A stretch of 64,000 nt of DNA from Mycogone perniciosa. Taxonomy: Eukaryota; Ascomycota; Sordariomycetes; Hypocreales; Hypocreaceae. Both the position numbers and the translations under genes were made by a program. Where the stretch lies: assembly GCA_025331125.1 (NCBI GenBank), contig JAOALB010000026.1:124001-188000 (forward strand), written 5' to 3'. The notes under the pieces were generated by a model. The model was given only the letters and a program-made list of their open reading frames with translations, was not told where the DNA came from and ran no database searches. Below, piece after piece: positions 54,218 to 64,000 of this stretch (positions within the stretch are counted from its first letter, which is position 1; each line of letters opens with the position of its first letter).

Positions 54218-56108
54218 TGTGGCTCAATTTCATCGAAGGCCCGTCGCGCGGCCTCGAGATCGTCGTTCGGGTGTCGATTGTGGTCGTCGTCTATTGCCTG
54301 CTCGCTCTCCACGCGCGCGCTTCTATGAAGAAGAGGGAAACGACTGTCGTTGCGCGCGCAGAAATGAAAAGAGGTCGAGGCGGAACAAAAAACAAAGATG
54401 AAAATGAAGAATCAATCAGTCAATCAATCAGTCCCCCCAGTGTGGTATAGTGTAGTGTAATGGTGATGTAATGATCGCAAGGGAAGAGACAAGTCTCTCT
54501 CAGCCTCTCTCGCTCTCTCCCGCTTCTCGTTCTATCACCCGACTCGCCGCCAGTCGTCGGAGCCTTCGAAAGCTCTTTATATTAGGTCCTCGTATAGCGC
54601 CCCGCTGTCTATCGTCGCCATGCCATTCCGAGCGAAAGACCGCTACGTGCTGTTGGGCCAATGCCGGGTCGAACAACCGTGGGATCGTGCAGGCAGGGTG
54701 CCGCTTGGACAGGATGGGGCAGGATAGGTTATAGGAGGTTCAGAGGCTCTGCTCAATGGCCATAAAGAGTAGTATTGTACAGAGTAATACGCGGAGAAGA
54801 GAAACAAATCATCCGCCAGCGTCTTACAAATCCTTCGCAATCCGGGCCGCAGCGCGTGCATTCGCTTCATGACTGGGGAGAATCGGAGAATCCCCCAAAA
54901 AGCTTGACTAGAGGGATGCGGTTAGGTTACTCATCCCTTGACCCTCGAGGCCTATGTAGGTATTTCGGCGGTATTGGTGCCTATGCACTGCTCTCTGAGC
55001 CCTCTGTATCCTCTGTACCCTCTGTACCCTCTGTAAATAGCCACTACTAGCACTAATTAACAGCGCACTAACTCCGTGATCTACAAGCGCCAATTCAGTA
55101 CTATTACTACTTCTACCGCTTCCAATTGCCACGCGATGTTGTGCATAGTATCTACTTATCTATGTATTACGAGGGATGGGTCAATGGAGAGAAAAAAGGG
55201 GGTAGGGGACCCTTTCATACCCTGTTTGCAATGCGTAGGCGTCAGGGACACCCCCAGGGGCAGAAGCACCGATTGGCGGGATCCGGGCCCTGCCTGAATG
55301 ACATGAGCTTGATTCGTGGGCCCTGAAGCCGAATTTCTGATTCTCTGTGCACCTATCTATGTAATATCCGAATACTACTCGCAAGTCCGGAGCAATCGAC
55401 TCTTATCTGTTTACGTCTAATACTCCGTAGCAGCAGTAGCAATAGTAGCCGTACTCCTAGTATGAAGGCCTTTCCAACAGCAGACTATTGAGTTGGACTA
55501 TTTCCTCTTTTAGCCGCTAGAATGGAGCAGAATGGAGCACTCGTAAGCTCAACTTTCATCTCTCGGGAGTGTTCCGTAGGTGGAATCCGTCGATACGAGC
55601 CAACACGAAGTACGAAGTACATACGAACCTACAAACGTCGCTTCGTGAGACGCGTGGCGCGAAGAATGGATTTCATCTTCAGGTCCCATATACCACTTTG
55701 TCCACAACACGTGCCTCATAGCGTGGCTGTCGTAGGCTACCGCCATCTGCAACACCTGTTGTCAAGGGCTGGCTGAAATATTATTCTGACGGGCTGTGCA
55801 GATTAACAATACGAGACCAGTGTATTACTGACACTACGAAGTACTCTGTATCTACTTCAAACCTTCTAAACATATGTCCATATCGCTGTGATCTCTTGAC
55901 AAAGTCCTGTCAAGCTGGACCGACCGTCCTCGTAAGCTAACCGTGTATGCATCTCCATTACGCTGCTTGAGACCAAAAAAAAAACCCGATTGTTGGCCAA
56001 GCGTTAATAAGCAACCCCTTCCCAAACGCCGCCGCTATGCAGATCAATTGCAGGGGGTGGAAAAGAAAAGGTCCGATCTATGTCCGTTCTCCACCGACGC
56101 CACTGAGC
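54218..56108. other. 1.9 kb intergenic stretch with tandem repeat and motif copies
   Basis: Upstream of the transporter and downstream of the deubiquitinase. It holds four 9-bp tandem units, CCTCTGTAY/A (55001-55036), exact dispersed-motif copies at 55421-55429, 55611-55619 and 55835-55843 (the last followed by the variant TACTCTGTA), and AGCAGT/AGCAAT runs near 55430. The plus and minus frames here have no recognisable features. Confidence 0.5.
55001..55036. repeat. Four tandem 9-bp units CCTCTGTAN
   Basis: Four adjacent copies ending T, C, C, A. The CTCTGTA part resembles the variant core (CTCTG then TA) seen at 55842-55850, so it may be related to the dispersed motif. Confidence 0.85.
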
Positions 56109-58313
56109 TTATTTCTGATGTGCCTGTGTGCTTGGTGTTGACTCGGCCATCTCCACCGATACGGGTCGAGACTCATTGCTTTGTCTGGAAGTGCAGACAG
56201 CTTCCCCTTCGGGATCTGGAGCGTTGTCTGTTTGCGCTAGTCCTGTCTGTGCAACCATGTTTTCTGGGTTGGGATACGCGTTTTGGTCGTTTGCTTGTTT
56301 TGTCGCCGTTTCTTTCACGTCTGTTGCTTCAACGGCATCCTCCATCTCGTCATCCTCCATCTCGTCTGCCACCTCGGATTGTAGAATCATGCTGGGATCC
56401 ACACATTCGTAAAAGAGCATAAAGACCCCAGGCGATAAGCTCATGACCGTGTCATCTGCAACTTTAGCAACGTTGTGGTCACTCAGCCGCCACCAATCTG
56501 CTTCTCTCTCTCCACGGCCGCTAGGCAGTGGTTTCTTTGCCCCGTCTGTGTTTGCATCCGCACATTCGTCATCAATGCCGCCAGTATTGGTACCGGCGGC
56601 CGTCACAATTTTCTCATCCGCGGCCTCAGAGCTAGGTGAGCTGGGTGGGGGATACTTTCGATAGCATATGTAATGGCCGTTCTCGTGTCGTCCAGCATGC
56701 GTTACGGCTGCCCTGAGTTCATAGATCGGCCCTGTTAATCTTGAGGGCCCCAAATCTCCAGCAATCATGGATGCCATGGGGTCCAACAGCCACTGCTCTT
56801 CGCTAACCACATTGCCACTCGAGGCTTTTTCATCGTCGCATTTCTGATCAGCACTTCCCAGACACCAGGGACCGAGATCCAACATCATGGGAAAGTTCAC
56901 CGGGGCGGAGTTTTTGATCATATTGAATGTCGATGGATCAAAGACAGACCTGTTCACATGGATGACGAGGCTTTGCGGAGGACGAGCGATAACCATCTGC
57001 TTCGTCTTGGTTGTGGTCACTCTGCCTTGGGCAGTTATCTTGCATTTGGTCTTGATCGTCTCCTCATCGAACTCGTCCTCCTCCAGAGCCGCCTGGACTG
57101 ATTCAAGTCGTCGAAGCGGCTCTGCAAGCTGCTCCTTAGTCGAGCCTCCTGTCTGCAACCTTTCCACAAGCTTGTTGAGCAGCCTTTGGGCTTTTAGAAG
57201 AGTGCACTTTGGGCACTCGACGCCTTCGATCGTTTCAACCTTGCTGTAAGAATCCAACCGCTCGTAGAGGTCGTGATGATTCTTGTCAAGGCCAAGGCTC
57301 AAAGTAAGGCAGTTGAATGGGATCATGGACAGTCCATCTGAATGGCCACACTGGACGCAAGCCACTCGCTGAGCTAATAAGCCCTCTAAAGGATTCCGCA
57401 CGGGCTTACCTTCGGACAATTTTGAGTTTGAGGACAGACTCTGGTAGCCGCTATCGTCGCTATGCTGGCTAGCGGAGCTTTCATCCTTGCCATTATCGCT
57501 TCCCTCCAGTCCAACAACGCGATCTGAAGTCATGGCCTTCGCAACTGCTGCCGCGCCCTTATCAATATCGTCCAGTATTTTCGAGTAATATTCCTGCGCA
57601 TCCTGCTGTGTCCATGTGCTCATTGACTTGAGCAAGCTCGGGGTCCAAAGCGTCCTTCCGTTGTTCGACACGTCATTAAGATTCGAGATGAGCATTCGCA
57701 AAGTTTGTGCGACATTTTTTTCAGCGCCCTGGCCGCTCTCTTCGATACCTAACGCGCATGTTGAGAGATACTCGGGCATTGACTGCAGGGAGGCCAGCCC
57801 CTGGAGGATACTGTTCTGGTAGCATGAATTGTCGCGATTGCCCAAGCCGGCCGGTCGACCTGATTCGATTTTTAAGCCCAAAACACTGCCAGTCATAGAC
57901 AGAGCTCGGGTTCTCGCGCGAAAGACCGAAGACATCATGCCGCCCAGGCGATCCAACCCCATCACCCTCTGCAGCGCCTCGCTTTTGGCGGCATGCTTGC
58001 TCTCATATACGACGCTCATCGGTCGTGAGGATGTAGACGAAGAAATCCGATTGTCAATGGCAAAGAGTAAAGGCGCCGGAATGACAAAAACCAGGGCGTC
58101 CCATAGGGAATTCCCTACCAGCGACGCTATCCCTTGTAATGACCCGTCCGGGCTGTAGAACTTAATCAGAAGAGTCACCAGCAAGACGGCTAGTGAGAGA
58201 ACGACGCTAGAGTCTTTGACGCGGTCTTGGATGTTCTCCCGGGCGTAGAACTGTCGATAGGCCACGGCCTCGTCGTCGTAGAACGTTTCAAACCCGTTGT
58301 GCCGCGAATTCAT
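56109..58313 (-). CDS. Ubiquitin-specific protease, Ubp1-like, membrane-anchored
   Basis: Removes ubiquitin from proteins (USP/C19 cysteine protease). One exon, 734 residues from the first ATG (58311-58313). Two hydrophobic segments, about 36-51 and 62-86, put it in a membrane, as in yeast Ubp1. The Cys box is GLGNRDNSCYQNSILQGLAS with Cys164; the usual GNTC reads DNSC here. A zinc-type CXXC pair (CVQCGH, ECPKC), QSLVIHVNR and the His box GRHENGHYICYR follow, and the Asp-box region is WWRLSDHNV. An acidic, disordered tail of about 110 residues ends the protein. The head-to-head neighbour is trimethyllysine dioxygenase. Confidence 0.93.
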   Translation of the reverse strand: MNSRHNGFETFYDDEAVAYRQFYARENIQDRVKDSSVVLSLAVLLVTLLIKFYSPDGSLQGIASLVGNSLWDALVFVIPAPLLFAIDNRISSSTSSRPMSVVYESKHAAKSEALQRVMGLDRLGGMMSSVFRARTRALSMTGSVLGLKIESGRPAGLGNRDNSCYQNSILQGLASLQSMPEYLSTCALGIEESGQGAEKNVAQTLRMLISNLNDVSNNGRTLWTPSLLKSMSTWTQQDAQEYYSKILDDIDKGAAAVAKAMTSDRVVGLEGSDNGKDESSASQHSDDSGYQSLSSNSKLSEGKPVRNPLEGLLAQRVACVQCGHSDGLSMIPFNCLTLSLGLDKNHHDLYERLDSYSKVETIEGVECPKCTLLKAQRLLNKLVERLQTGGSTKEQLAEPLRRLESVQAALEEDEFDEETIKTKCKITAQGRVTTTKTKQMVIARPPQSLVIHVNRSVFDPSTFNMIKNSAPVNFPMMLDLGPWCLGSADQKCDDEKASSGNVVSEEQWLLDPMASMIAGDLGPSRLTGPIYELRAAVTHAGRHENGHYICYRKYPPPSSPSSEAADEKIVTAAGTNTGGIDDECADANTDGAKKPLPSGRGEREADWWRLSDHNVAKVADDTVMSLSPGVFMLFYECVDPSMILQSEVADEMEDDEMEDAVEATDVKETATKQANDQNAYPNPENMVAQTGLAQTDNAPDPEGEAVCTSRQSNESRPVSVEMAESTPSTQAHQK

Positions 58314-58743
58314 GCTGCAGGACGCCGGCGACAAGACCCACTGTTTTGACGTTCACATAAGCCCTTCAGCTGCAGCGGCGACTTGATGGCGACGCTTCCA
58401 TGGCCAACAGAGAGTTGAGAATAGGGGTTTTTGTACTGTGAGACTGGGAGGTATCGTTGTAGGAGATCAAGTAGAGCTTGCGAGAAGCACACAGACAATC
58501 GCAAACATAAAACCATCGACAAATTGGTGGGAACTTGAACGTGGATTCGCCAGCGCAGCTGCAAGAGATGCGCGAAACCCGGGTCCGGATTATCTTATCT
58601 GCCCTCCCCTGTTCTGGGGTTAATCTCACGTGCTCGTGACAGATAAGGGAAGTCTGCAGGTACTTGGTAGGTACGGAGTACTTACAGCAGATGTCCTCAC
58701 GTGTTTGGTCAATTGTAAAAGCTCATCGCAACTCTTTGGGACC
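58314..58743. promoter_or_regulatory. Divergent promoter, deubiquitinase / trimethyllysine dioxygenase
   Basis: 430 bp with an exact dispersed-motif copy at 58672-58680, about 64 bp upstream of the dioxygenase ATG. Confidence 0.5.
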
Positions 58744-60608
58744 ATGTCTTTGTCCTTAGGAGCTACAAACCGTTTGGTGCGGTAAGTTATCATCAGTGAA
58801 TTATTACTTATTTTCTGCCATCTGATCTTCGGCTAACTTTCTTGTATGAAAAAGCTCCGGATTGGGCCCCCGTCTCGGCGGCCGGAGCAGCAGCATCTTT
58901 CGGCTTGCCTCGGTCATAAACGCCAAACCACGATTCTATGCAACAACCCTCGAACCACACTCGGAGGGATTTGTTCTTAAGAGTGATGATTCTGGAACCA
59001 AAGTGACTTCCAAGTTGTAGGTCTTCTCAATTTTACTAGGAGTGACCAATACAGTACTAAACATTCACTACAGCCCAACAATATGGCTTCGGTATGCATG
59101 ATCACCGGATTTATATAATGCATGATCGCGGGCCTTGGTGTTGATCGAATTGGCGTAGTGATAATTGCCGTTGCCCTCAATGTGTCAACCAGGATACCCT
59201 ACAGAGAAGCTTCAACACTTTTGAGGTATGTCAGGAGCCATGATATCACCCTCGGCTGTTAACCATCAAGTTCAGACACCCGAAGACATAGCACCCAAGG
59301 AGATTTCGCCGAAGGAAAATGGCGTGGATGTATTGTGTATGCACTCAACATCTAAATCACTTCCCTCAAAGGCGTACTAAGAGGCTTATGAGCAATTGTA
59401 TAGGGTCGGATTCTCACCAAAGTCACTATTCTTGGTCTTGGCTGAATAACGCCGTCAAGGGCGCCAAGAACAGCAATGAGATTCTACGCAAAAAGTAAGC
59501 ACATTTTCCCATTGAAGTTGGGGGAAGGTGCTGACTATTTCTAAAGTGGAAAGCTGCTTTGGGGTGCCAAAGTTGCTTCTAATGTACCCGAGGTCGAGTA
59601 TTCGCGTGTTATGAACGATCCTGATCAAAAGGGGATGGCAAAGCTCACCAACAATATTGTAAGTTTTTCAATCAAAGCGTCTCATCTTTGCGAAAAGCTT
59701 ATAAAAGACAGAAAGTGTGGGGCTTTTGCTTCGTTACAAACTCGCCCAAGACCCCGGAAGCCACAGAGAAGCTCCTGGAAAGCATTGGGCCGATTCGCAA
59801 TACTCACTATGGCGGCTTTTATGATTTCGTCCCAGATCTTGCTCTCGCTGATACTGCATATACCAACCTAGCTCTCCCCGCCCACACGGATACGACGTAT
59901 TTCTCAGAGCCAGTAGGACTGCAGGCGTTTCACCTCCTTTCTCATACACCACCACCAAACAAGCCAGCGGATGAGGCATTGGGTGGACAGTCACTGCTCG
60001 TGGACGGATTCAATGTGGCTTATCGATTAAGAAAAGAATCGCTAACACATTTCAATGCTCTGCGAAAGATCAGAATCCCGTGGCATGCCAGTGGCAACAA
60101 CGGAGTCGCCATGGCTCCCGACAGGGCTTATCCCGTCATCGAGGCCGATAACCACCATTTTTTCAGCATCCGGTGGAATAACGATGATCGAGGAGTTATC
60201 CCGCTAGATCCGAGTGCCAGTGATTGGTATGCAGCAGCACGGAAATGGGACGAAATTTTGAAACGGAAAGAGAACGAGTACTGGTTCCAGCTTGAACCCG
60301 GCCGAATCCTGAGTATGTGTTGGATCACAACTTTGCTACGTTATGAAGCTGACCACTGGTATCTAGTCTTTGACAACTGGCGTGTACTCCACGGGAGAAG
60401 TGCCTTTGAAGGGCTCCGGCGCATCTGCGGTGCCTATAGTAAGTTGATGCCTCGTCTCGCTTGTGTTACTTTCCTTATGATCAACCGTCGTGCGAACCTC
60501 TACTGATCGTCTGGAAACGCAGTCAGCCGTGACGACTTCATATCTCGTTGGAAAACGACTAATTTTCCACGAGATGATGTCATTACAGCCAATATGCAGC
60601 TAAGATAA
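58744..60608 (+). CDS. Trimethyllysine dioxygenase (carnitine biosynthesis)
   Basis: Fe(II)/2-oxoglutarate enzyme that hydroxylates N6-trimethyllysine, the first step to carnitine. Ten exons (58744-58781, 58855-59016, 59074-59091, 59159-59225, 59276-59336, 59404-59494, 59547-59658, 59712-60312, 60367-60438, 60523-60608) give 435 residues. The N-terminus looks like a mitochondrial presequence. The zinc-binding N-domain is KFPTIWLRDNCRCPQC. The metal site is LPAHTDTTYF (HxD) with the distal His in WRVLHGRSAF. The family end motif is RRICGAYISRDDFISRW. Exon 3 has only 18 nt. All junctions keep frame. Gamma-butyrobetaine hydroxylase is related but lacks this C-terminal motif. Confidence 0.93.
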
Positions 60609-61070
60609 CTGGTGTAAAGGATGGATTTAAGCCGGCTGGCTATAGACAAGATCTTGGTGCAAGCCAAAGATAAAAAGGGGTGCTCTCGCAATGTATTACA
60701 ATAGGGACCGAAATAATGAACATATGGTTCAATGAATAAATATGTGTCAATGACTCCCGTATATATAGCAAGGATGAAAGGGTATCCGTGGTCTATACTT
60801 TGACACGTTAGCTGGATCGTACTTGATCATAAGTCAACAGTGATGATTCATGGAGGTCATCCATAGCGACCCAAGCTGATACAAACGTGATTGGCCCGCT
60901 GTCCCATAATTGATCCGATCCGTGGTACCTGCGTATATGTGTCCAACCGTGAGGCTTCGTGACAAGTCGACCCATCTGGCTATTCCGTTGGGAGCCCAAC
61001 TCTACTTTCCCATAGTAATGGCATCCGCCCGCTTTCACATATTGCCCTTTGCCGACTCATATAATTCAAC
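60609..61070. other. Intergenic
   Basis: 462 bp. No gene or motif copy is seen. Confidence 0.5.
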
Positions 61071-61580
61071 ATGAGCTACAAACATCATCAAGACGATGCC
61101 ACTTCAACAACTGGTACTACGATATACACCCCGTGGAGCGGCTCGACCACCATCGATGACCTCTGGGATGGCCATTACTACGCAGTCCCCTGGCCTGGCG
61201 AGACATACATGATTCTGGAAAAAGCCTCCGGACGAGCAATTACCCTCGCGAACGGCTGGCTTTGCCTGCAAGACGTCATCAAAGACAATGTCAATCCGCA
61301 CAGTCATTGGCTCTGCGTTGAGGCCAACGGCTATTTCGGATTCTTCAACACGAAGTTGGGCAAGTATATGGGCCACGATGGCGATTGGGGCATGCGCGCG
61401 TCGGCTGCAGAGTTCCGGGACTGGGAATATTTCACGCCAAGAAGGCATCCTAGTGGAGGGTATCAGCTGCTGACGCCGTTCTGGCACCACACGTTGAGGG
61501 AACTGGCTGTTGCTGATGATGGCAAGAGTCTTGTGAGGAGGCAGCATGGAGCAACCTTGTGGGAATTTGTGAAAGTCTAG
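61071..61580 (+). CDS. Small protein, possibly beta-trefoil (ricin/fascin-like) fold; function unknown
   Basis: One exon, 169 residues, no signal peptide or membrane helix. The sequence is rich in Trp, Tyr and Gly with short strands and regularly spaced motifs (GHYYAVPWPGETYMILEKASG, WLCVEANGYFGFFNTKLGKYMGHD, GGYQLLTPFWHHTLRELAV), the look of a beta-trefoil with three repeats. Such small cytosolic trefoils are often carbohydrate- or actin-binding in fungi. I do not recognise a specific family; the fold is inferred from pattern only. Confidence 0.65.
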   Translation: MSYKHHQDDATSTTGTTIYTPWSGSTTIDDLWDGHYYAVPWPGETYMILEKASGRAITLANGWLCLQDVIKDNVNPHSHWLCVEANGYFGFFNTKLGKYMGHDGDWGMRASAAEFRDWEYFTPRRHPSGGYQLLTPFWHHTLRELAVADDGKSLVRRQHGATLWEFVKV

Positions 61581-62597
61581 GGGCATGAAATGCAAGCCAC
61601 ACTTCCCCATATGCTTTCTTGGAGTTGAACTAGGCTTTCTTTGAAGCTACATGGAATGAATCAAAGCCCAATACATTAATACGGCCACTTATTTCGGCCC
61701 CTAATGTATCACCTCCCCGCATTTTTAGCAAACTTCGCTTGTCTATATATACACCAGATAGTATTATATGGGTAGTATCAAACCGACAAACACATGCTTG
61801 GCATACATTTCTACATCGATTATTCCTTCGTTATTCAATCAACACCAACCTATGATGTTGGATCCCCAGACAGACGACTTTCTTAATCTCGCCAGATCCA
61901 TTGTTCTGGTCAACGGACAGTGGGGCAGACACCGGACCAAACTTCGCCAAGCCACTGCGCGGAGTATGTATTAGATATCTCAACAAATTCGACTGAGAGA
62001 TGACATGACTTTTCCTACTGATTGTCTGCATTTCTCAACATAAGACTGCTGAAGAAAGCACTAAAGTGTGTTTATTCACGATTCTCTATAATGGTAAGAA
62101 TAACTGGCATCAAGGAACTTGTGAAGTGTGAAGTTCGAGGTAAGCAGAGTGCTAGTCATTATATACACGGTCAAACATCACTGAGATAATATGGCAATAC
62201 GCCGACTCAGCCAACCAACTCCGCTCAGGCACCCGATGCCTGGCAGCTCCACATCCCGGAACGGCGCCATGCAGCCGATAGTTGGAGACAGGATAGACGT
62301 GTCAATCATTGGGTCGCGTAGAGTCGGGAATAGCTGCAATGGGCCCCAACTTGGGTTGGACAACGCCCGATCCCTTGGCTGGGCTGCAATAGAGCCAAGT
62401 TGCTTACGGAGTACTAGTATAAGAATTGCTGCATGTCTCCATCTCCAACATCCTCGCAGGTTCTAGAGACCACAACTCGTATTATTGTTGATCCATAAAC
62501 ACCGATATCTCCCCTCACCTTCTGTTCCAAGGTTCTAGGACAGCTTCCTCGTCTCTCTATCGTGACTTTTCAACAGTCTTCGCATAATATAGACAAG
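61581..62597. other. Intergenic, upstream of the SDR gene
   Basis: About 1 kb with a dispersed-motif copy at 62405-62413, about 185 bp before the next ATG. A 68-codon ATG frame at 61768 has no recognisable features and is not called. Confidence 0.5.
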
Positions 62598-63659
62598 ATG
62601 GTGGAGGGCATGAAGAATGGCGCTTTCCCCCATAATAACATGCCTGTTCCCCAGGGCGATCGGGTGCTGCCCATGTTCTCTCTGAAGGGAAGGACCGCCA
62701 TCGTCTCAGGAGCTGGAGCTGGCATCGGCCTTGCTGTTGCGGAGGCCTTTGCCGAGGCTGGAGCCAATGTCGCTCTCTGGTATAACACCAACAAGCAGGC
62801 TGTTATTCAGGCCGACAACATTGAAAAGACCTACAGCGTCAAGAGTACCCAATCCTACATCCCCCTCCCAAGTCATCTTGCAGTCTAGTCTTCGTAGCTG
62901 ACATCGCCGTTGTGATTAGGCAAGGCATACCAAGTCAATGTGACATCGGCCGAGGCCGTTGAGAAGGCTGTAAACGACATTGTCAAGGAATTCAACGGCC
63001 GGCTCGACATCTTCGTTGCCAACTCGGGTATCGCATGGACGGAGGGACCATTCCTCGACGGACCTGCTGAGTCGGTTAAGAACGTCATGTCTGTCAACGT
63101 AGATGGTGTTATGTGGTCCGCGAGGAGTGCTGGCTCTCACTTCCGACGGCAGAAACGGGAGGGCACAACACTGAACGGCAAGCCACTAGAGAACTTTGTT
63201 TCTGGCAGCTTCATTGCGACGGCGTCTATCAGTGGCAGCATTGTCAATATTCCACAGCTCCAGGCTGTGTACAACGGCTCAAAGGCAGCAGTTGTCCACT
63301 TCTGTACGACGACCAATGGTGAAAGATGGGAAGAGTGAAGCTGACGTGGAGAATCATAGGCAAGAGTTTGGCGGTTGAGTGGACAGACTTCGCTCGCGTC
63401 AACACAGTGTCCCCGGGATACATTACCACTGAAATTTTGAATTTCGTTTCACCGGAGACTAGAAAGCAATGGAAGGACAAAACTGCCATGGGGTGAGTTG
63501 GGTTTGTTGGCTAGCTGACGAGTGGTCTGCTAACATCTGCGTAGCCGAGAGGGTAAGGTTAGTGAGCTCAAGGGTGCATATCTGTACCTGGCCAGCGATG
63601 CTTCGTCATACACAACTGGGTTGGACATGATTGTTGATGGCGGTTATACCCTTACATGA
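62598..63659 (+). CDS. Short-chain dehydrogenase, sorbose/mannitol-reductase-like
   Basis: NAD(P)-dependent reductase of the classical SDR family, closest by pattern to fungal L-sorbose reductase and NADP-mannitol dehydrogenase. Four exons (62598-62844, 62920-63303, 63360-63492, 63545-63659) give 292 residues. The cofactor loop is VSGAGAGIGLA, then ANSGIAW (NAG-type motif), catalytic Ser in ATASISGSIVN and YNGSK as the YxxxK. The C-terminus ends with SDASSYTTGLDMIVDGGY. The 26 or so residues before MFSLKGR are extra or part of a longer leader. Splices are fixed by frame: CAC TTC T|GTACGA joins to GC AAG AGT, giving HFCKSLAVEW. Confidence 0.92.
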
Positions 63660-63880
63660 ATGTTGGTCGTTAAAAAGAACGAGTCATACCTTAAGGGTGA
63701 TAAAAGGCAGAATGTAATAATACTTCCAGAATAGGATGTATTCATCTGTCGTGACATCGGGTACCTTACATAATCATCCCAGAGAGCCTGACGGCGGCCT
63801 CACAGCGGCCTCACAGCGGGGTTTCATTTTAACTCTCGGTATGGAATAGTAATACTACAGCTAAATGGCATAGGAGAAGT
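63660..63880. other. Convergent 3' flanks
   Basis: Short interval between the SDR stop and the stop of a minus-strand gene. A GCCTCACAGCG direct repeat (about 63796-63819) is present. No gene. Confidence 0.5.
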
Positions 63881-64000
63881 CTAGAACTTGGACTGAGTGA
63901 GCATTGCCTTGTACGCTATTGGGGTAGCAGTGGGGTCATCCTTAAGTTGTTTGTAGCACTCAACGGTAAGGAATTGCTCCGGTGAGCTGTTAAATAAGTC
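63881..64000 (-). CDS. C-terminal end of a minus-strand gene, cut by window edge
   Basis: A stop-free frame enters from the right edge and ends at TAG (63881-63883), giving 39 residues that read like an ordinary protein end (SSPEQFLTVECYKQLKDDP, then AMLTQSKF). Codon choice and composition look coding, and the position convergent to the SDR gene fits. Too little is visible to name a family. Confidence 0.55.
   Translation of the reverse strand, partial: DLFNSSPEQFLTVECYKQLKDDPTATPIAYKAMLTQSKF

Noticed and set aside
61768..61974. 68-codon plus-strand ATG frame
   Set aside because: No domain, no signal peptide, and no homology pattern I know.
1..64000. CRISPR arrays, bacterial-type promoters, ribosome-binding sites, operons
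   Set aside because: None seen. The sequence is eukaryotic with spliceosomal introns, so such features are not expected.

Overview
The window is nuclear DNA of a filamentous ascomycete. The reasons are short spliceosomal introns (about 45-140 nt, GT..CTRAC..AG), separate transcription units on both strands with no operons, and Pezizomycotina-type genes: GPI-anchored mucin, Zn2Cys6 regulator, membrane-anchored GH16, Ugo1, Shg1, dolichol kinase. The protein forms fit Sordariomycetes, probably Hypocreales, but that rank is an inference. Coding regions were assembled by hand from open frames, splice signals and family recognition. They come to about 29 protein genes, of which two are cut by the window edges, plus degraded gene pieces.

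Layout. 1-48 is the start of a secreted protein leaving the window, followed by a 4 kb stretch with no assignable gene. 4.0-9.2 kb: NAD-dependent formate dehydrogenase, an APC amino-acid permease and a FAM32A-like protein. 9.7-11.2 kb: a GPI-anchored Ser/Thr-rich wall protein, then 3.3 kb without genes. 14.5-24.7 kb is dense housekeeping sequence: dolichol kinase, ORC2, Gep4 (head to head with ORC2), a SANT-like protein, Tim22 and a membrane GH16 glucanase. 26.4-31.7 kb: Prp45/SNW with a short C-terminus, an Erp3-type p24 receptor and a PhoD-like phosphatase.

31.7-41 kb is gene-poor, locally AT-rich accessory sequence. It holds a decayed purine-synthesis (GAR transformylase) fragment, two secreted proteins with a Kex2-like dibasic site and 8 cysteines each, other gene scraps and a coiled-coil orphan. 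41.3-44.8 kb pairs an alpha/beta hydrolase with a Zn2Cys6 regulator. 45.5-60.6 kb returns to core genes: Rrp15, mitochondrial ferredoxin Yah1, Ugo1, COMPASS subunit Shg1, a triose-phosphate/nucleotide-sugar type transporter, a Ubp1-like deubiquitinase and trimethyllysine dioxygenase (first step of carnitine synthesis). The window ends with a small orphan, a sorbose-reductase-like SDR and the C-terminus of another minus-strand gene.

The strongest unexplained signal is a 9-bp motif, TACTCCGTA (or TACGGAGTA) with a one-transition sibling TACTTCGTA. I count about 30 exact copies by eye. All lie outside the coding exons I annotate, several are fused in tandem sharing TA, and one sits inside the decayed GAR transformylase as an apparent 7-bp insertion flanked by TA. 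The copies look like footprints of a TA-targeting mobile element. Other notable points are two 6-nt microexons (phosphatase and transporter genes), a GC-AG intron, an in-frame stop-free intron in the mucin, and the unusually short Prp45.
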